A stretch of DNA of 64,000 nt from Pseudobacter sp. (GTDB lineage: Bacteria > Bacteroidota > Bacteroidia > Chitinophagales > Chitinophagaceae), in the NCBI GenBank assembly GCA_017849455.1, contig JAFIGX010000020.1, positions 1 to 64,000 on the forward strand, in the 5' to 3' direction. The notes beneath the pieces were generated by a model, which was not told the origin of the DNA, did no database searches, and worked only from the letters and a program-made list of their open reading frames with translations. A program made the position numbers and the translations under genes. How positions within the stretch are numbered: position 1 is the stretch's first letter; each line of letters opens with the position of its first letter. Shown here one piece after another: positions 7,638-15,212 of the stretch.

Positions 7638-9188
7638 TTGGGAAAAATACTCTGGGTTGATGATGAAATGGAAAGTTTACAATCGCAGATCCTCTTCTTA
7701 CAGAACAAAGGGTATGAGGTGAACGCCCTTACCAACGGGTTCGATGCGATCGACTATGTGCGGGAGAATCCTGTCGATGTGGTGCTGCTCGATGAGACCA
7801 TGCCCGGTATCACCGGGCTGGAAACCCTCGCCAAGATCAAGGAGGTGAACCAGCAGATCCCCGTGGTGATGATCACCAAGAATGAAACGGAGAACCTGAT
7901 GGACGATGCTATCGGCAGCCAGATCACCGATTACCTGATCAAACCGGTAAACCCTAACCAGGTATTGCTCAGCCTGAAAAAGATCATCGATAATAAAAGG
8001 CTGGTAGCTGAAAAGACCACTACGGCCTACCAGCAACAATTCCGCAACCTGTTCATGGCGCTCAACAGCAGTCCCAACTACAATGAATGGATGGATATCT
8101 ATAAAAAACTCGTGTATTGGGAACTGGAAATGGAAAAAAGCGATAGTCCTGAAATGCAGGAAGTATTGCAGACACAGAAGAATGAGGCCAATACCGAATT
8201 CTTTAAATTCGTATCGAGGAACTATGCCAAATGGGTGAACCCCAAAGGCGACGACGGACCGGTGATGTCGCATACCCTGGTCAAGTTCAAGGTGCTGCCC
8301 CATGTAGAAAAAGGAGTGCCTACTTTTTTTGTCCTCATCGATAACCTCCGTTTCGACCAGTGGAAGGCCATTCAGCCCATCTTCGCAGAAAGTTTCCGCA
8401 TACTGGAAGAAGAAAGTTTTTATAGTATCCTGCCCACGGCTACCCAATATGCGCGCAATGCCATCTTCGCCGGGTTGCTGCCCATGGATATCGAAAAACA
8501 TTTTCCACAGCAATGGAAGAACGACGATGAGGAAGGTGGCAAGAACCTGTATGAGGAAGAATTTTTCAGAGGCCAGCTCAAGAGATTACGCCGGGAAGAT
8601 ATTCGCTTTTCCTATACCAAGATCCTGAACAACCAGGCGGGGCAAGACCTCGTGAACAATATCCATAACCTGATGGTGAATGATCTCAACATCATCGTGT
8701 ATAACTTTGTAGACATGCTGAGCCATGCACGTACGGAAATGGAAGTGCTGAAAGAACTGGCCGGCGATGAGACCAGCTACCGCTCCGTTACCAGGAGCTG
8801 GTTCGAGCACTCACCTTTGCACCAGGCGTTGAAAAAAGTGGCCGATAAAAAGATCAACCTGGTCCTCGCTACCGATCATGGAAGCGTACGTGTGAAAACA
8901 CCGGCCAAAGTGATCGGAGATAAACAAACCACCACCAACCTGCGCTATAAGCATGGCCGCAATCTCAATTATGAAGCGAAGGAAGTGCTGGCATTCCGGG
9001 AGCCGAAAGAGGCTGGACTGCCGATGCCGACGGTAAACTCATCCTTCATCTTCGCCAAGGAAGACCTGTTCCTTTGTTACCCGAACAACTACAACTACTA
9101 TGTGAACTATTATCGCAACACTTTCCAGCATGGAGGGTTGAGCCTGGAGGAAATGATCGTGCCTGTTATCAAGATGACCAACAAGTAA
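7638..9188 (+). CDS. porX: T9SS regulator PorX (receiver plus PglZ phosphatase domain)
   Basis: This is a 516-residue response regulator whose output is an alkaline-phosphatase-like PglZ domain instead of a DNA-binding domain. In Porphyromonas and Flavobacterium, PorX works with the kinase PorY and sigma factor SigP to control the type IX secretion system, and PglZ of PorX cleaves oligonucleotides. The receiver covers 1 to about 120, with the acidic pair at D8-D9, phosphoacceptor D52 (LLDETMPG) and K near 103 (YLIKP). The PglZ part follows from about 200 (VLIDNLRFDQW, LATDHGS). The only start that keeps the first beta strand is TTG at 7638, because an in-frame stop lies 12 nt upstream. Confidence 0.95.
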   Translation: MGKILWVDDEMESLQSQILFLQNKGYEVNALTNGFDAIDYVRENPVDVVLLDETMPGITGLETLAKIKEVNQQIPVVMITKNETENLMDDAIGSQITDYLIKPVNPNQVLLSLKKIIDNKRLVAEKTTTAYQQQFRNLFMALNSSPNYNEWMDIYKKLVYWELEMEKSDSPEMQEVLQTQKNEANTEFFKFVSRNYAKWVNPKGDDGPVMSHTLVKFKVLPHVEKGVPTFFVLIDNLRFDQWKAIQPIFAESFRILEEESFYSILPTATQYARNAIFAGLLPMDIEKHFPQQWKNDDEEGGKNLYEEEFFRGQLKRLRREDIRFSYTKILNNQAGQDLVNNIHNLMVNDLNIIVYNFVDMLSHARTEMEVLKELAGDETSYRSVTRSWFEHSPLHQALKKVADKKINLVLATDHGSVRVKTPAKVIGDKQTTTNLRYKHGRNLNYEAKEVLAFREPKEAGLPMPTVNSSFIFAKEDLFLCYPNNYNYYVNYYRNTFQHGGLSLEEMIVPVIKMTNK

Positions 9189-9295
9189 ATTTCTCTCCAC
9201 TGTTTGTGGATAACTTATCGAGCTGTAACTGGCATCAGCCGTACATTTGGCTAAATTTGCAGGGATAAATTGCTGTTGTACAATAAGTATTACGG

Positions 9296-9571
9296 ATGAA
9301 ATACACACAAACCACATTAGATAAGATCGAGAAGGTGTTGGATGAGATGGAATACGTGGTCAGGTATGAGCGCGGAACTTTTCAAAGCGGCTATTGTATC
9401 CTGGAACAAAAAAAAGTAGTGGTGTTGAACAAGTTCCTGCAACTGGAAGGACGTATCAATACCCTTATCGATATCATTCCGCAACTGAATGTCAATCCCG
9501 ATTTCCTCAGTCCCGAAACGCGCAAGACATACGAAGATGTGATGGCAAAGCATGCGGAAGAGGAGAAGTAG
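9296..9571 (+). CDS. Small conserved hypothetical protein
   Basis: This is a 91-residue soluble protein of mixed charge with no signal peptide or membrane segment. It begins with an amphipathic helix (LDKIEKVLDEMEYVVRYE), contains a beta hairpin (GYCILEQKKVVVLNK) and ends in a helical tail rich in glutamate and lysine. It lies 107 bp after porX and 19 bp before an MBL-fold hydrolase, so it is probably co-transcribed with the latter. I do not recognise a named family. The codon use and placement suggest a real gene. Confidence 0.7.
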   Translation: MKYTQTTLDKIEKVLDEMEYVVRYERGTFQSGYCILEQKKVVVLNKFLQLEGRINTLIDIIPQLNVNPDFLSPETRKTYEDVMAKHAEEEK

Positions 9572-9590
9572 GGCGAATGAAGAAGGCAGT

Positions 9591-10370
9591 ATGAGCTATC
9601 CTCCGCTTACAATAACTTTTCTCGGTACCGGTACGAGCAGCGGTGTTCCCATGATCGCCTGCGACTGTCCGGTCTGTACTTCCCCCGACAAAAAGGATAA
9701 AAGGCTTCGTTCGAGCATCATGGTGCAATCGTCTACCACTACGCTGGTGGTGGATTCGGGCCCCGATTTCCGTTACCAGATGTTGCGGGCCCGGGTAAAG
9801 CATCTCGATGCGATCGTGTTCACGCATTCGCATAAAGACCATGTGGCCGGGCTCGATGATGTGCGCGCTTTCAATTTTTTTTCCCAGCAGGCCATGAAAG
9901 TCTATGCCAGCGAAATGACACAGGAAGCGATCGTGCGGGAATTCCCCTATGCATTCTATGAATCCAAATACCCGGGCGTACCGGAGATCGAACTGCATAC
10001 CATTGCCACGGAACCCTTTATGGTAGGGGATATCCCGGTGATGCCTATTGTTGTATGGCATTTGAAAATGCCGGTGCTGGGATTCCGTTTCGGCAAATTC
10101 ACCTACATCACGGATGCCAACCGGATCGAGCCGGAGGAAATGGAAAAGATAAAGGGGAGTGAAGTGCTGGTGCTGAATGCCCTGCGCAGGGAAAGTCATA
10201 TTTCACATTTCAGTTTGTCAGAAGCCATTGGGGTTGTACAGGAACTGAGCGTTCCGCAAGCTTATTTTACGCATCTCAGTCACCAGATGGGCAGGCATGC
10301 AGATGTAGAGCAGGAACTGCCGCCTGGTATCCATTTGGCTTATGATGGTTTGCAACTCCAGTTTTCTTAG
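9591..10370 (+). CDS. MBL-fold metallo-hydrolase, PhnP-like
   Basis: This is a 259-residue metallo-beta-lactamase-fold hydrolase. It has the PhnP-type N-terminus TFLGTGTSSGVPMIACDCPVC, in which clustered cysteines follow the first strand. The zinc motif HSHKDHVAGLDD is near residue 79. Further on it carries TDANRIEP and the C-terminal HLSHQMGRH. Relatives include cyclic phosphodiesterases such as PhnP and lipoyl-processing hydrolases; the substrate is not determinable. ATG at 9591 is preferred over one at 9552, since the upstream 13 residues are highly charged and overlap the preceding gene. Confidence 0.88.
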   Translation: MSYPPLTITFLGTGTSSGVPMIACDCPVCTSPDKKDKRLRSSIMVQSSTTTLVVDSGPDFRYQMLRARVKHLDAIVFTHSHKDHVAGLDDVRAFNFFSQQAMKVYASEMTQEAIVREFPYAFYESKYPGVPEIELHTIATEPFMVGDIPVMPIVVWHLKMPVLGFRFGKFTYITDANRIEPEEMEKIKGSEVLVLNALRRESHISHFSLSEAIGVVQELSVPQAYFTHLSHQMGRHADVEQELPPGIHLAYDGLQLQFS

Positions 10371-10475
10371 TAAAGAATTTTCCCTCACTTACAGTAATAT
10401 AACAGTATAGTATAACCGCAATTTTGAATTTCCTTTCAGATAGCTTTGCCGGTATTCCTGTCATTACGCAGAGCG

Positions 10476-11426
10476 ATGAACAATTCCTGGAAAGAATATT
10501 TCTCCTTCAGTAAGAAAGAAAGGACCGGCATCATTGTATTGCTGGCCCTCACCGGCATCGCCTACCTGCTCCCCTGCCTGCTTCCGGGGCCTTCCTTCAA
10601 GCCTGATAAAATTGCATTTGAACGGTTACAACAACAATTGGCTGCCCTGAGAACTGCACAGGAAGCAGATGTGGCGACTATCGGAAGTACATCTGATCCC
10701 TCTCTTGAAGAGAGAGCCGCGATCACACCCAATGATCATAAACATCCTGTGCTTTTTGAATTCGATCCCAATACACTCTCCGGCGCCGGTTGGAAAAGAC
10801 TGGGCTTGCGCGATAAGACCATTCTTACCATACAGCATTACCTTTCGAAAGGAGGGCAGTTCCGGAAACCGGAAGACCTTGGAAAGATATATGGCATGCG
10901 TGCCGAAGAATTTACCCGGCTTATACCTTACGTGAAAATAGCATCCCGCAAACCAGCTTTGCCGGAAAGTAACGATAGCTACCCGCAGAAACCGTACACC
11001 ATCTATGAACGAAGATCGCGGACTATCGTGCCGCTCGATGTCAATACTGCCGATACAACTGCCTTGATCGCCCTGCCAGGCATTGGCCCGAAGCTGGCGC
11101 AACGCATCGTCAGTTTCCGCGAAAGATTAGGCGGGTTCTATACTGCAGAGCAAATCGGTGAGACCTACGGGCTGCCAGATTCCACTTTCCAATCCCTCAA
11201 GCCATACCTTCAATGCAAAGCCCATTCCGTGAGAACGATCGACCTCAATTCAGCCGGTATCGATACCTTGAAGCAACATCCCTATATCCGGTGGAAAATG
11301 GCCAGGGCCATTATTCAATACCGGCAGCAACACGGCGCTTTCCGGTCGGTGGAGGAATTGGGTAAGATCGAATCTATCCTGCCGGAAGATCTTAAAAAAG
11401 TGCTTCCTTACTTAAGGGTAGATTGA
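10476..11426 (+). CDS. Membrane-anchored helix-hairpin-helix protein (ComEA-like)
   Basis: This is a 316-residue protein with one N-terminal membrane helix (IIVLLALTGIAYLLPCLLP, about 18-36) and a periplasmic or extracytoplasmic part with several helix-hairpin-helix modules. Segments such as LDVNTADTTALIALPGIGPK and IDLNSAGIDTLKQHPYIRW have the ComEA pattern. The third module ends with EELGKIESILPEDLKKVLPYL. ComEA-type proteins bind DNA in uptake, but in Bacteroidota the role of these multi-HhH proteins is unclear. ATG at 10476 gives a standard N-terminus, whereas an in-frame start at 10446 adds 10 unconvincing residues. A hairpin terminator lies about 90 bp downstream. Confidence 0.82.
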   Translation: MNNSWKEYFSFSKKERTGIIVLLALTGIAYLLPCLLPGPSFKPDKIAFERLQQQLAALRTAQEADVATIGSTSDPSLEERAAITPNDHKHPVLFEFDPNTLSGAGWKRLGLRDKTILTIQHYLSKGGQFRKPEDLGKIYGMRAEEFTRLIPYVKIASRKPALPESNDSYPQKPYTIYERRSRTIVPLDVNTADTTALIALPGIGPKLAQRIVSFRERLGGFYTAEQIGETYGLPDSTFQSLKPYLQCKAHSVRTIDLNSAGIDTLKQHPYIRWKMARAIIQYRQQHGAFRSVEELGKIESILPEDLKKVLPYLRVD

Positions 11427-11518
11427 GGTATTCGGCTTTGGGTTCAAGGGGCGTGAGTATTGGCAAAAATTGGCAACTATATACTAAATGGGCGAAGGCA
11501 GGGACTTTATTGAAGATC

Positions 11519-11550
11519 AAAGCCATAGTGATTAGAACTATGGCTTTTTC
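11519..11550 (+). terminator. Rho-independent terminator after HhH gene
   Basis: The stem AGCCATAG/CTATGGCT closes a 9-nt loop and is followed by TTTTTCTTTTT. It overlaps the 3' end of the small minus-strand gene at 11538-11663, so it may act mainly for the plus strand. Confidence 0.7.
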
Positions 11551-11663
11551 TTTTTATCTTCTTTGTTCTTTTTTACAACTTTAAAAACATCTTCAAAATT
11601 GCCTTTGATACCAAATTTGGGATCATATTTTTCAGCACGTTTTTTCTTCTTTGCTTTTGCCAT
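11538..11663 (-). CDS. Small basic protein (41 aa)
   Basis: This is a short reading frame with ATG at 11663 and TAG at 11538. It encodes 41 residues: a lysine-rich head (MAKAKKKKRAEKYDPKFG), a central FEDVFKVVKK motif and a lysine-rich tail. The pattern of basic ends around a conserved F-E-D core matches small basic proteins I remember from Chitinophagaceae genomes, but I cannot name a function; nucleic-acid or ribosome association is a guess. Its last codons form one arm of the convergent HhH-gene terminator. Confidence 0.55.
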   Translation of the reverse strand: MAKAKKKKRAEKYDPKFGIKGNFEDVFKVVKKNKEDKKKKP

Positions 11664-11785
11664 AGTTCAAATTTACAGAAATAAAGAACCGGTGCAAAAT
11701 CGCGCTGCACCGGTTATTCTGAATTTTCATGATCCTCGTAGAGAACGGGATCACGGTACTAATCAGCCCCATAACACATTAACCC

Positions 11786-12073
11786 TTATCCTAAAAAAAG
11801 AGGTTCAACAGATTGGGTATCTTTTAATAAGTCTGCGGTGTATAGTGGCTCTCCTTCTTGATTCAATATATCCAACCGATACTTGCCAGTCGGGAGATTC
11901 TTAATATCTAATGTGGTAATATTACTTCCTCCAATTAGATACCAACTCAATAGCAACACGATCCTTTCAGCGTTATAAACCCGGACTATGGAGACCCCGC
12001 TGGTCGTAGCTTCAACCTCCATCCTCAATTGTGTGAACGTTGTATTGGGGAATATTGCTACCGTTTCGATCAT
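11786..12073 (-). CDS. Stand-alone T9SS C-terminal-domain-like protein
   Basis: This is a 95-residue protein that reads like an isolated type IX sorting (Por secretion tail) beta-sandwich. It has an N-terminal AIFPNTTF segment, a VSIVRVYNAERIV strand, then TTLDIKNLPTGKYRLDIL, which is the usual L-x-x-G-x-Y hallmark, and a final strand. There is no signal peptide and no cargo domain. It is preceded by an unusual leader that can fold two ways (12074-12210). It could be a decayed tail of a secreted protein or a true small protein. It lies at the edge of the AT-rich island. Confidence 0.55.
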   Translation of the reverse strand: MIETVAIFPNTTFTQLRMEVEATTSGVSIVRVYNAERIVLLLSWYLIGGSNITTLDIKNLPTGKYRLDILNQEGEPLYTADLLKDTQSVEPLFLG

Positions 12074-12210
12074 AAAAAAGGCATGGGTCTCTACTTATGG
12101 TAACTGAGGCTCTGAGAAAGCCTACCAACGCATAAGAGAGAACCCACGCCGTAGCATGGGCTCCGCACTTATTCTCTCGTTGGTGTGTGAAATTTCTCAG
12201 ATTTCAGTTA
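12074..12210 (-). promoter_or_regulatory. Structured leader with two alternative hairpins before the 11786-12073 gene
   Basis: One structure is a long, bulged hairpin closed by TAACTGA (12101-12107) with TCAGTTA (12204-12210). It continues with CTGAGAAA/TTTCTCAG, CCAACG/CGTTGG, GAGAGAA/TTCTCTC and CCCA/TGGG. A competing structure pairs 12131-12145 with 12085-12099 (14 of 15 positions, one base offset). On the minus strand this is followed by six U residues directly before the start codon at 12073. The second form resembles a terminator and the first an antiterminator. An alternative reading is a single hairpin-shaped RNA on either strand. Confidence 0.45.
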
Positions 12211-12411
12211 CGAGAAATAAGCGAAAGCATCAATCTTTTTGCTTCGCAAATATATAACTCGACTAATAATAACCTACACTAATCAATATTGATGGTAAGT
12301 TGCTCTTATAAATATAATTCATGATTTGCAAACCAAAAAATACATTTTGAAAACAAAAAGGAAATTATTCAGAAACTATTGATTTTCATTTTGTATCCTA
12401 TAGTTTCTTTG

Positions 12412-12705
12412 ATGATGGCAAAAGATTCCCGATACAAAACCGTTAATGTATTTATTGAAAGGGGTGAAGTAAAGAAATTGGCAGATATATTTAACTATAT
12501 TCCCCGCAAAGTTGTGTACATTGATTTAGGAATTAACTACAATAGATTCAAACGCCTGTTAGAACATCCCGATCAATTTACATTACAAGAGTTAAGCAGA
12601 TTGGCCTTTTTAATAGAAGTAGGCAAACAGGTTATTATCAATCTTGTATATGCGCAAATAGACCAAAATAGTAAAGTTAAGAAAAGGGGGGTAAGTAATA
12701 TATAA
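12412..12705 (+). CDS. Putative HTH regulator-like small protein
   Basis: This 97-residue basic protein starts MMAKDSRYKTVNVFIERGEV; the next codon (12415) is an alternative start. The centre (LADIFNYIPRKVVYIDLGIN, then FTLQELSRLAFLIEVGKQV) resembles the helical, XRE-like repressor proteins found in Bacteroidota accessory regions, where a recognition helix precedes an L-x-x-L-A segment. Assignment rests on pattern only. It sits in the AT-rich island, separate from any obvious partner, with long non-coding sequence on the upstream side. Confidence 0.5.
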   Translation: MMAKDSRYKTVNVFIERGEVKKLADIFNYIPRKVVYIDLGINYNRFKRLLEHPDQFTLQELSRLAFLIEVGKQVIINLVYAQIDQNSKVKKRGVSNI

Positions 12706-12874
12706 TCTCTATGTGCACTCTCGTCGTATTTTGTTACGCTCTTATAAATAGAATGTCCCACATTATAACACAACTCATCCTCTCCTTACGGGCAGCCTTT
12801 CTAATTGTCTATTAGAAAATATTTTTGGGAGATTCCAATATTTCCTAATTTTGGCTTATATCAAAGATTTAGCA

Positions 12875-13276
12875 ATGGATGACTTTTTAAAAACCCTGAT
12901 ACAAAAAGAAAAGGAGCTTCGGCTCGAATTAGAGCAAACTCCTCTTTTCAAGCAATGGGAGGGTATAAAGACTACTATTGCTCTTTTCCAAAATGGTCAT
13001 GAACAAGCTGCTACCAATGAAGAGTCGAAGCCCAAAATACCCAAAACATATAACGATTCAGAATTAACCTGGAAAGAGAAGGTATTATTTGCCTTGTCAA
13101 AAATAGGTGAGGGGTCAGTAGCAGACATGGTAGTAGAATTGAAAAAGCTAGGAGCAAAAGAAAAAGATGATTTTTTAACTAAACGAGTTGGTATAACAGT
13201 TTCTAATTTGAAGGTGAAAGATGGAGTAGTAGATGCTAAAATGGATGGAAAAAAAGGTGTATACTTTATAAAGTAA
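12875..13276 (+). CDS. Hypothetical protein with coiled-coil head and winged-helix-like tail
   Basis: This 133-residue protein starts at ATG 12875 (MDDFLKTLIQKEKELRLELE); an in-frame TTG at 12851 is less likely. The first 45 residues are predicted helix or coiled coil. After a lysine- and proline-rich linker (SKPKIPKTYND), the last 70 residues read like a winged helix: three short helices and a final beta hairpin (VVDAKMDGKKGVYFIK). A DNA-binding role is plausible but not shown. A terminator hairpin follows its stop directly, so it is probably a single-gene unit. Confidence 0.6.
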   Translation: MDDFLKTLIQKEKELRLELEQTPLFKQWEGIKTTIALFQNGHEQAATNEESKPKIPKTYNDSELTWKEKVLFALSKIGEGSVADMVVELKKLGAKEKDDFLTKRVGITVSNLKVKDGVVDAKMDGKKGVYFIK

Positions 13277-13312
13277 AACCTCCGACACTTTGCACGGCGA
13301 CGGAGGCTTTTA
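13277..13312 (+). terminator. Terminator hairpin after 12875-13276
   Basis: CCTCCG at 13279-13284 pairs with CGGAGG at 13301-13306 around a 16-nt partly self-complementary loop, followed by CTTTTAT. It begins at the stop codon of the preceding gene. Confidence 0.65.
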
Positions 13313-13326
13313 TCAGTAAAGTCAAA

Positions 13327-13400
13327 TAGAGGTCGGTGACTACTGGTTACTGATGAACTCAGCCAGTATGGTGGGGATCAACCCTACCTCTCTATTTTTT
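13327..13400 (+). ncRNA. Candidate three-way-junction RNA ending in a U-tract
   Basis: An outer stem TAGAGGT (13327-13333) with ACCTCTcTA (13386-13394) encloses two hairpins. One is ACTGG...CCAGT, with an inner CTGA/TCAG stem. The other is GGTGGGG/CCCTACC around ATCAA. The outer stem is followed at once by TTTTTT. Such a compact fold ending in a U-tract is what an intrinsic-terminated small RNA looks like. No promoter is evident. The CTGATGA inside is paired and lacks a partner GAAA, so it is not a hammerhead core. Confidence 0.4.
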
Positions 13401-13431
13401 GTCTAATCCAAAGCTAGTACATAAAAAGTAA

Positions 13432-13605
13432 AGGGCAAAATAAATTGCCCTTAAAAATACTGTATCGCTTGTCAGGCCAACTTTTTAGCCGAACCGCTTA
13501 GCGTGGTGTAGTATCCGACTGGTCTCATGAGCTAGTGCGAACACGCTACCTTGAGATGCAAACCCAGACAATAACGGCTGCATTTCTATGCGGCTATTAT
13601 TTTAA
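13432..13605. other. Highly structured non-coding stretch, possible RNA gene on either strand
   Basis: The left end is AAGGGCAA/TTGCCCTT (about 13436-13458) with T-rich sequence on both sides. The centre has TAGCGTG paired with CACGCTA around an inner CTCATGAG. The right end is an AATAA/TTATT hairpin with GCAT/ATGC and a following TTATTTT. As a minus-strand RNA it would start near a TACTTTTG (TAnnTTTG) box at about 13608-13616 and end at the AAGGGCAA hairpin. As a plus-strand RNA it would end at the right hairpin. No protein-coding frame is convincing here. Confidence 0.35.
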
Positions 13606-13684
13606 CAAAAGTATGAAAAATAATTGATCTTAAATTAGAAGATATTGGGCGAAAGTATTATCTTTAGTCTACAATCTTCGTTAA

Positions 13685-14652
13685 ATGAAAACGAACTTCA
13701 AAAGCCTACTAGAATTAAACGACTATTTTAAAGAGGAAAAAACTTGTTATGAGTTTCTGGCTCAACAGATTTGGGAGCAGGGGAACCCAGTATGCCCCCA
13801 TTGTGATGCTGTACATGTGTACAAAACAAAAAGCCGTAGTGTAAAACCTTCAAAGAAGGATATACCCGAATATCGTTGTGCCCGAAAGGAATGCGGAAAG
13901 AAGTTCAGTACTACGACGGGAACCATCTTTGAATCTTCAAAAGTTCCTCTCCGTACATGGTTTGCAGCTATTTATTTGATCACCGCCCACAAAAAAGGTA
14001 TTTCCTCGCTACAACTGGCTGAAGACCTTCAAATAACTCAGAAAACAGCATGGTTCTTATTACACAGGATTCGCGAAATGTACAAAGAATCAGCACCTAA
14101 AATGCTGAAAGAGAACGTACAAATAGATGAAACCTACGTTGGGGGCTTAGAGAAGAATAAGCATCTTCATAAAAGAGTAAAAAATAAGAAGGTAGCAGGG
14201 CGTAATGCAGACATTAAAACCCCTATTCTTGGTATTGTTGAAACAGGCGGAAACGTGGTAGTACAGGTAACAAAATGGGTAAGTAAAAAAGCGGTTAAAG
14301 ATTTATTGGACAAATATGTAGCCGAAGGGTCCACTATGGTTACAGATGGGTTTGTAATGTATGCGTTTCTGAAGAAAAGCAAAGAGTTCACTCATGTAAT
14401 TGTAGATCACTCAAAGGGTGAGTATGTAAAGGACGGCTTTCATACTAATGGTATTGAGAACTTCTGAGTTTGTTAAAGAGGGGCATAATAGGCATTTACC
14501 ATTAGGTTTCTCCTAAGCATCTCCAAAGATATTGTACCGAGTTTGCCTATCGTTATAATAACCGGCAAGAAAGTGGCGTAGAAAGATTTGCCCATACGAT
14601 CAAAAACGCCAATACAGCCCGGCTTACATACGAGGTGCTGATCAAGGATTAA
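13685..14652 (+). pseudogene. IS1595-family (ISXO2-like) transposase, frameshifted and with a nonsense codon
   Basis: The first 260 codons encode a normal IS1595 transposase. It has an N-terminal zinc ribbon (CPHC at 37-40, C65 and C70), a helical DNA-binding part and the DDE core with VQIDETYVGG (D148), VTDGF (D221) and HTNGIENF (N255, E258). A G is missing from what should be the ENFW tryptophan codon, creating TGA at 14465. In the shifted frame the family tail (SLLKRGIIGIYH, then VSPKHLQRYC) continues to a TAA at 14650, but is also cut by TAG at 14503-14505. Two independent lesions suggest long-standing inactivity. I could not identify terminal inverted repeats or a target duplication. Confidence 0.88.
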
Positions 14653-14658
14653 GAACAA

Positions 14659-14694
14659 AAAGCCGCCCCTATTACCAGTAGGATGCGGCTATAT
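14659..14694. terminator. Terminator-like hairpin after IS remnant
   Basis: AGCCGC (14661-14666) pairs with GCGGCT (14685-14690), with an inner CCTA/TAGG step. A-rich sequence lies on the 5' side and ATATTAA on the 3' side, so the hairpin would work better for minus-strand transcription. Confidence 0.4.
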
Positions 14695-14718
14695 TAAGAC
14701 AACACAAACTGTATAAAA

Positions 14719-14901
14719 ATGAGTGACTATTCTTATGTAGAAGACCTGTTAAATGATCCTACTGCTCGCATTGATGAACTAGAGGAGCGAGTAAATTCTA
14801 TTAAAAATGTTTTACCTGAGCACCTTAAAAAGCATTTAAAGGATTTGGAATCGAAAATTGATGAACTTCAGTCATCTATTGATGACTTAGAAAACTCCTA
14901 A
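14719..14901 (+). CDS. Small acidic coiled-coil protein
   Basis: This is a 60-residue, acidic, almost entirely helical protein. Leucine and isoleucine heptads are visible from about residue 18 on (IDELEERVNSIKNVL, then LKDLESKIDELQSSIDDLE). There is no signal peptide. No function is recognised; such proteins are often dimeric adaptors or antitoxins, but no partner toxin is adjacent. Its last 26 nt overlap the 3' end of the convergent small gene at 14876-15061. Confidence 0.45.
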   Translation: MSDYSYVEDLLNDPTARIDELEERVNSIKNVLPEHLKKHLKDLESKIDELQSSIDDLENS

Positions 14902-15061
14902 AATCTAATTCCCGATTTACAGCAGACAGAAGATGTCGAATCACCGAAACCTTTTCTTTCCCTAAAAAAGAAAGGATTGCGTCTACCTTGTCCTTATTTT
15001 CCTGAGACAGTTCACTGTATATATAGCTGTGATCTTCAGGTTTATTAATATCTTCACTCAT
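14876..15061 (-). CDS. Small hypothetical protein
   Basis: This is a 61-residue protein, acidic in its first half (MSEDINKPEDHSYIYSELSQ) and helical in the second (VDAILSFLGKEKVSVIRHLLSAVNREL). It is convergent with, and overlaps by 26 nt, the coiled-coil gene at 14719-14901. No family is recognised. The start is well defined and composition matches other island genes, so it is plausible but unproven. Confidence 0.4.
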   Translation of the reverse strand: MSEDINKPEDHSYIYSELSQENKDKVDAILSFLGKEKVSVIRHLLSAVNRELDFRSFLSHQ

Positions 15062-15212
15062 TTCCTATAACAATTTATTTTTTCAAACGGAGAGACTGCC
15101 ACCCATTTAGTATATAGTTACCCAAAAATTTCACTAACGATTGTTAGTTCAATTGAAAATTAGTTTTATCTTGCACTTGCCTTTGACGATTCTTGCCAAT
15201 ACGAATGCAATT

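Noticed and set aside
12101..12210. Imperfect palindrome as an integron attC site
   Set aside because: The ends do not carry RYYYAAC and GTTRRRY, and there is no integrase or cassette array.
13348..13360. CTGATGA resembling a hammerhead ribozyme core
   Set aside because: It is paired within a hairpin and no GAAA partner strand follows at a suitable place.
14473..14658. Minus-strand frame behind the transposase
   Set aside because: It is the antisense of the frameshifted transposase tail, which aligns with family sequence on the plus strand.
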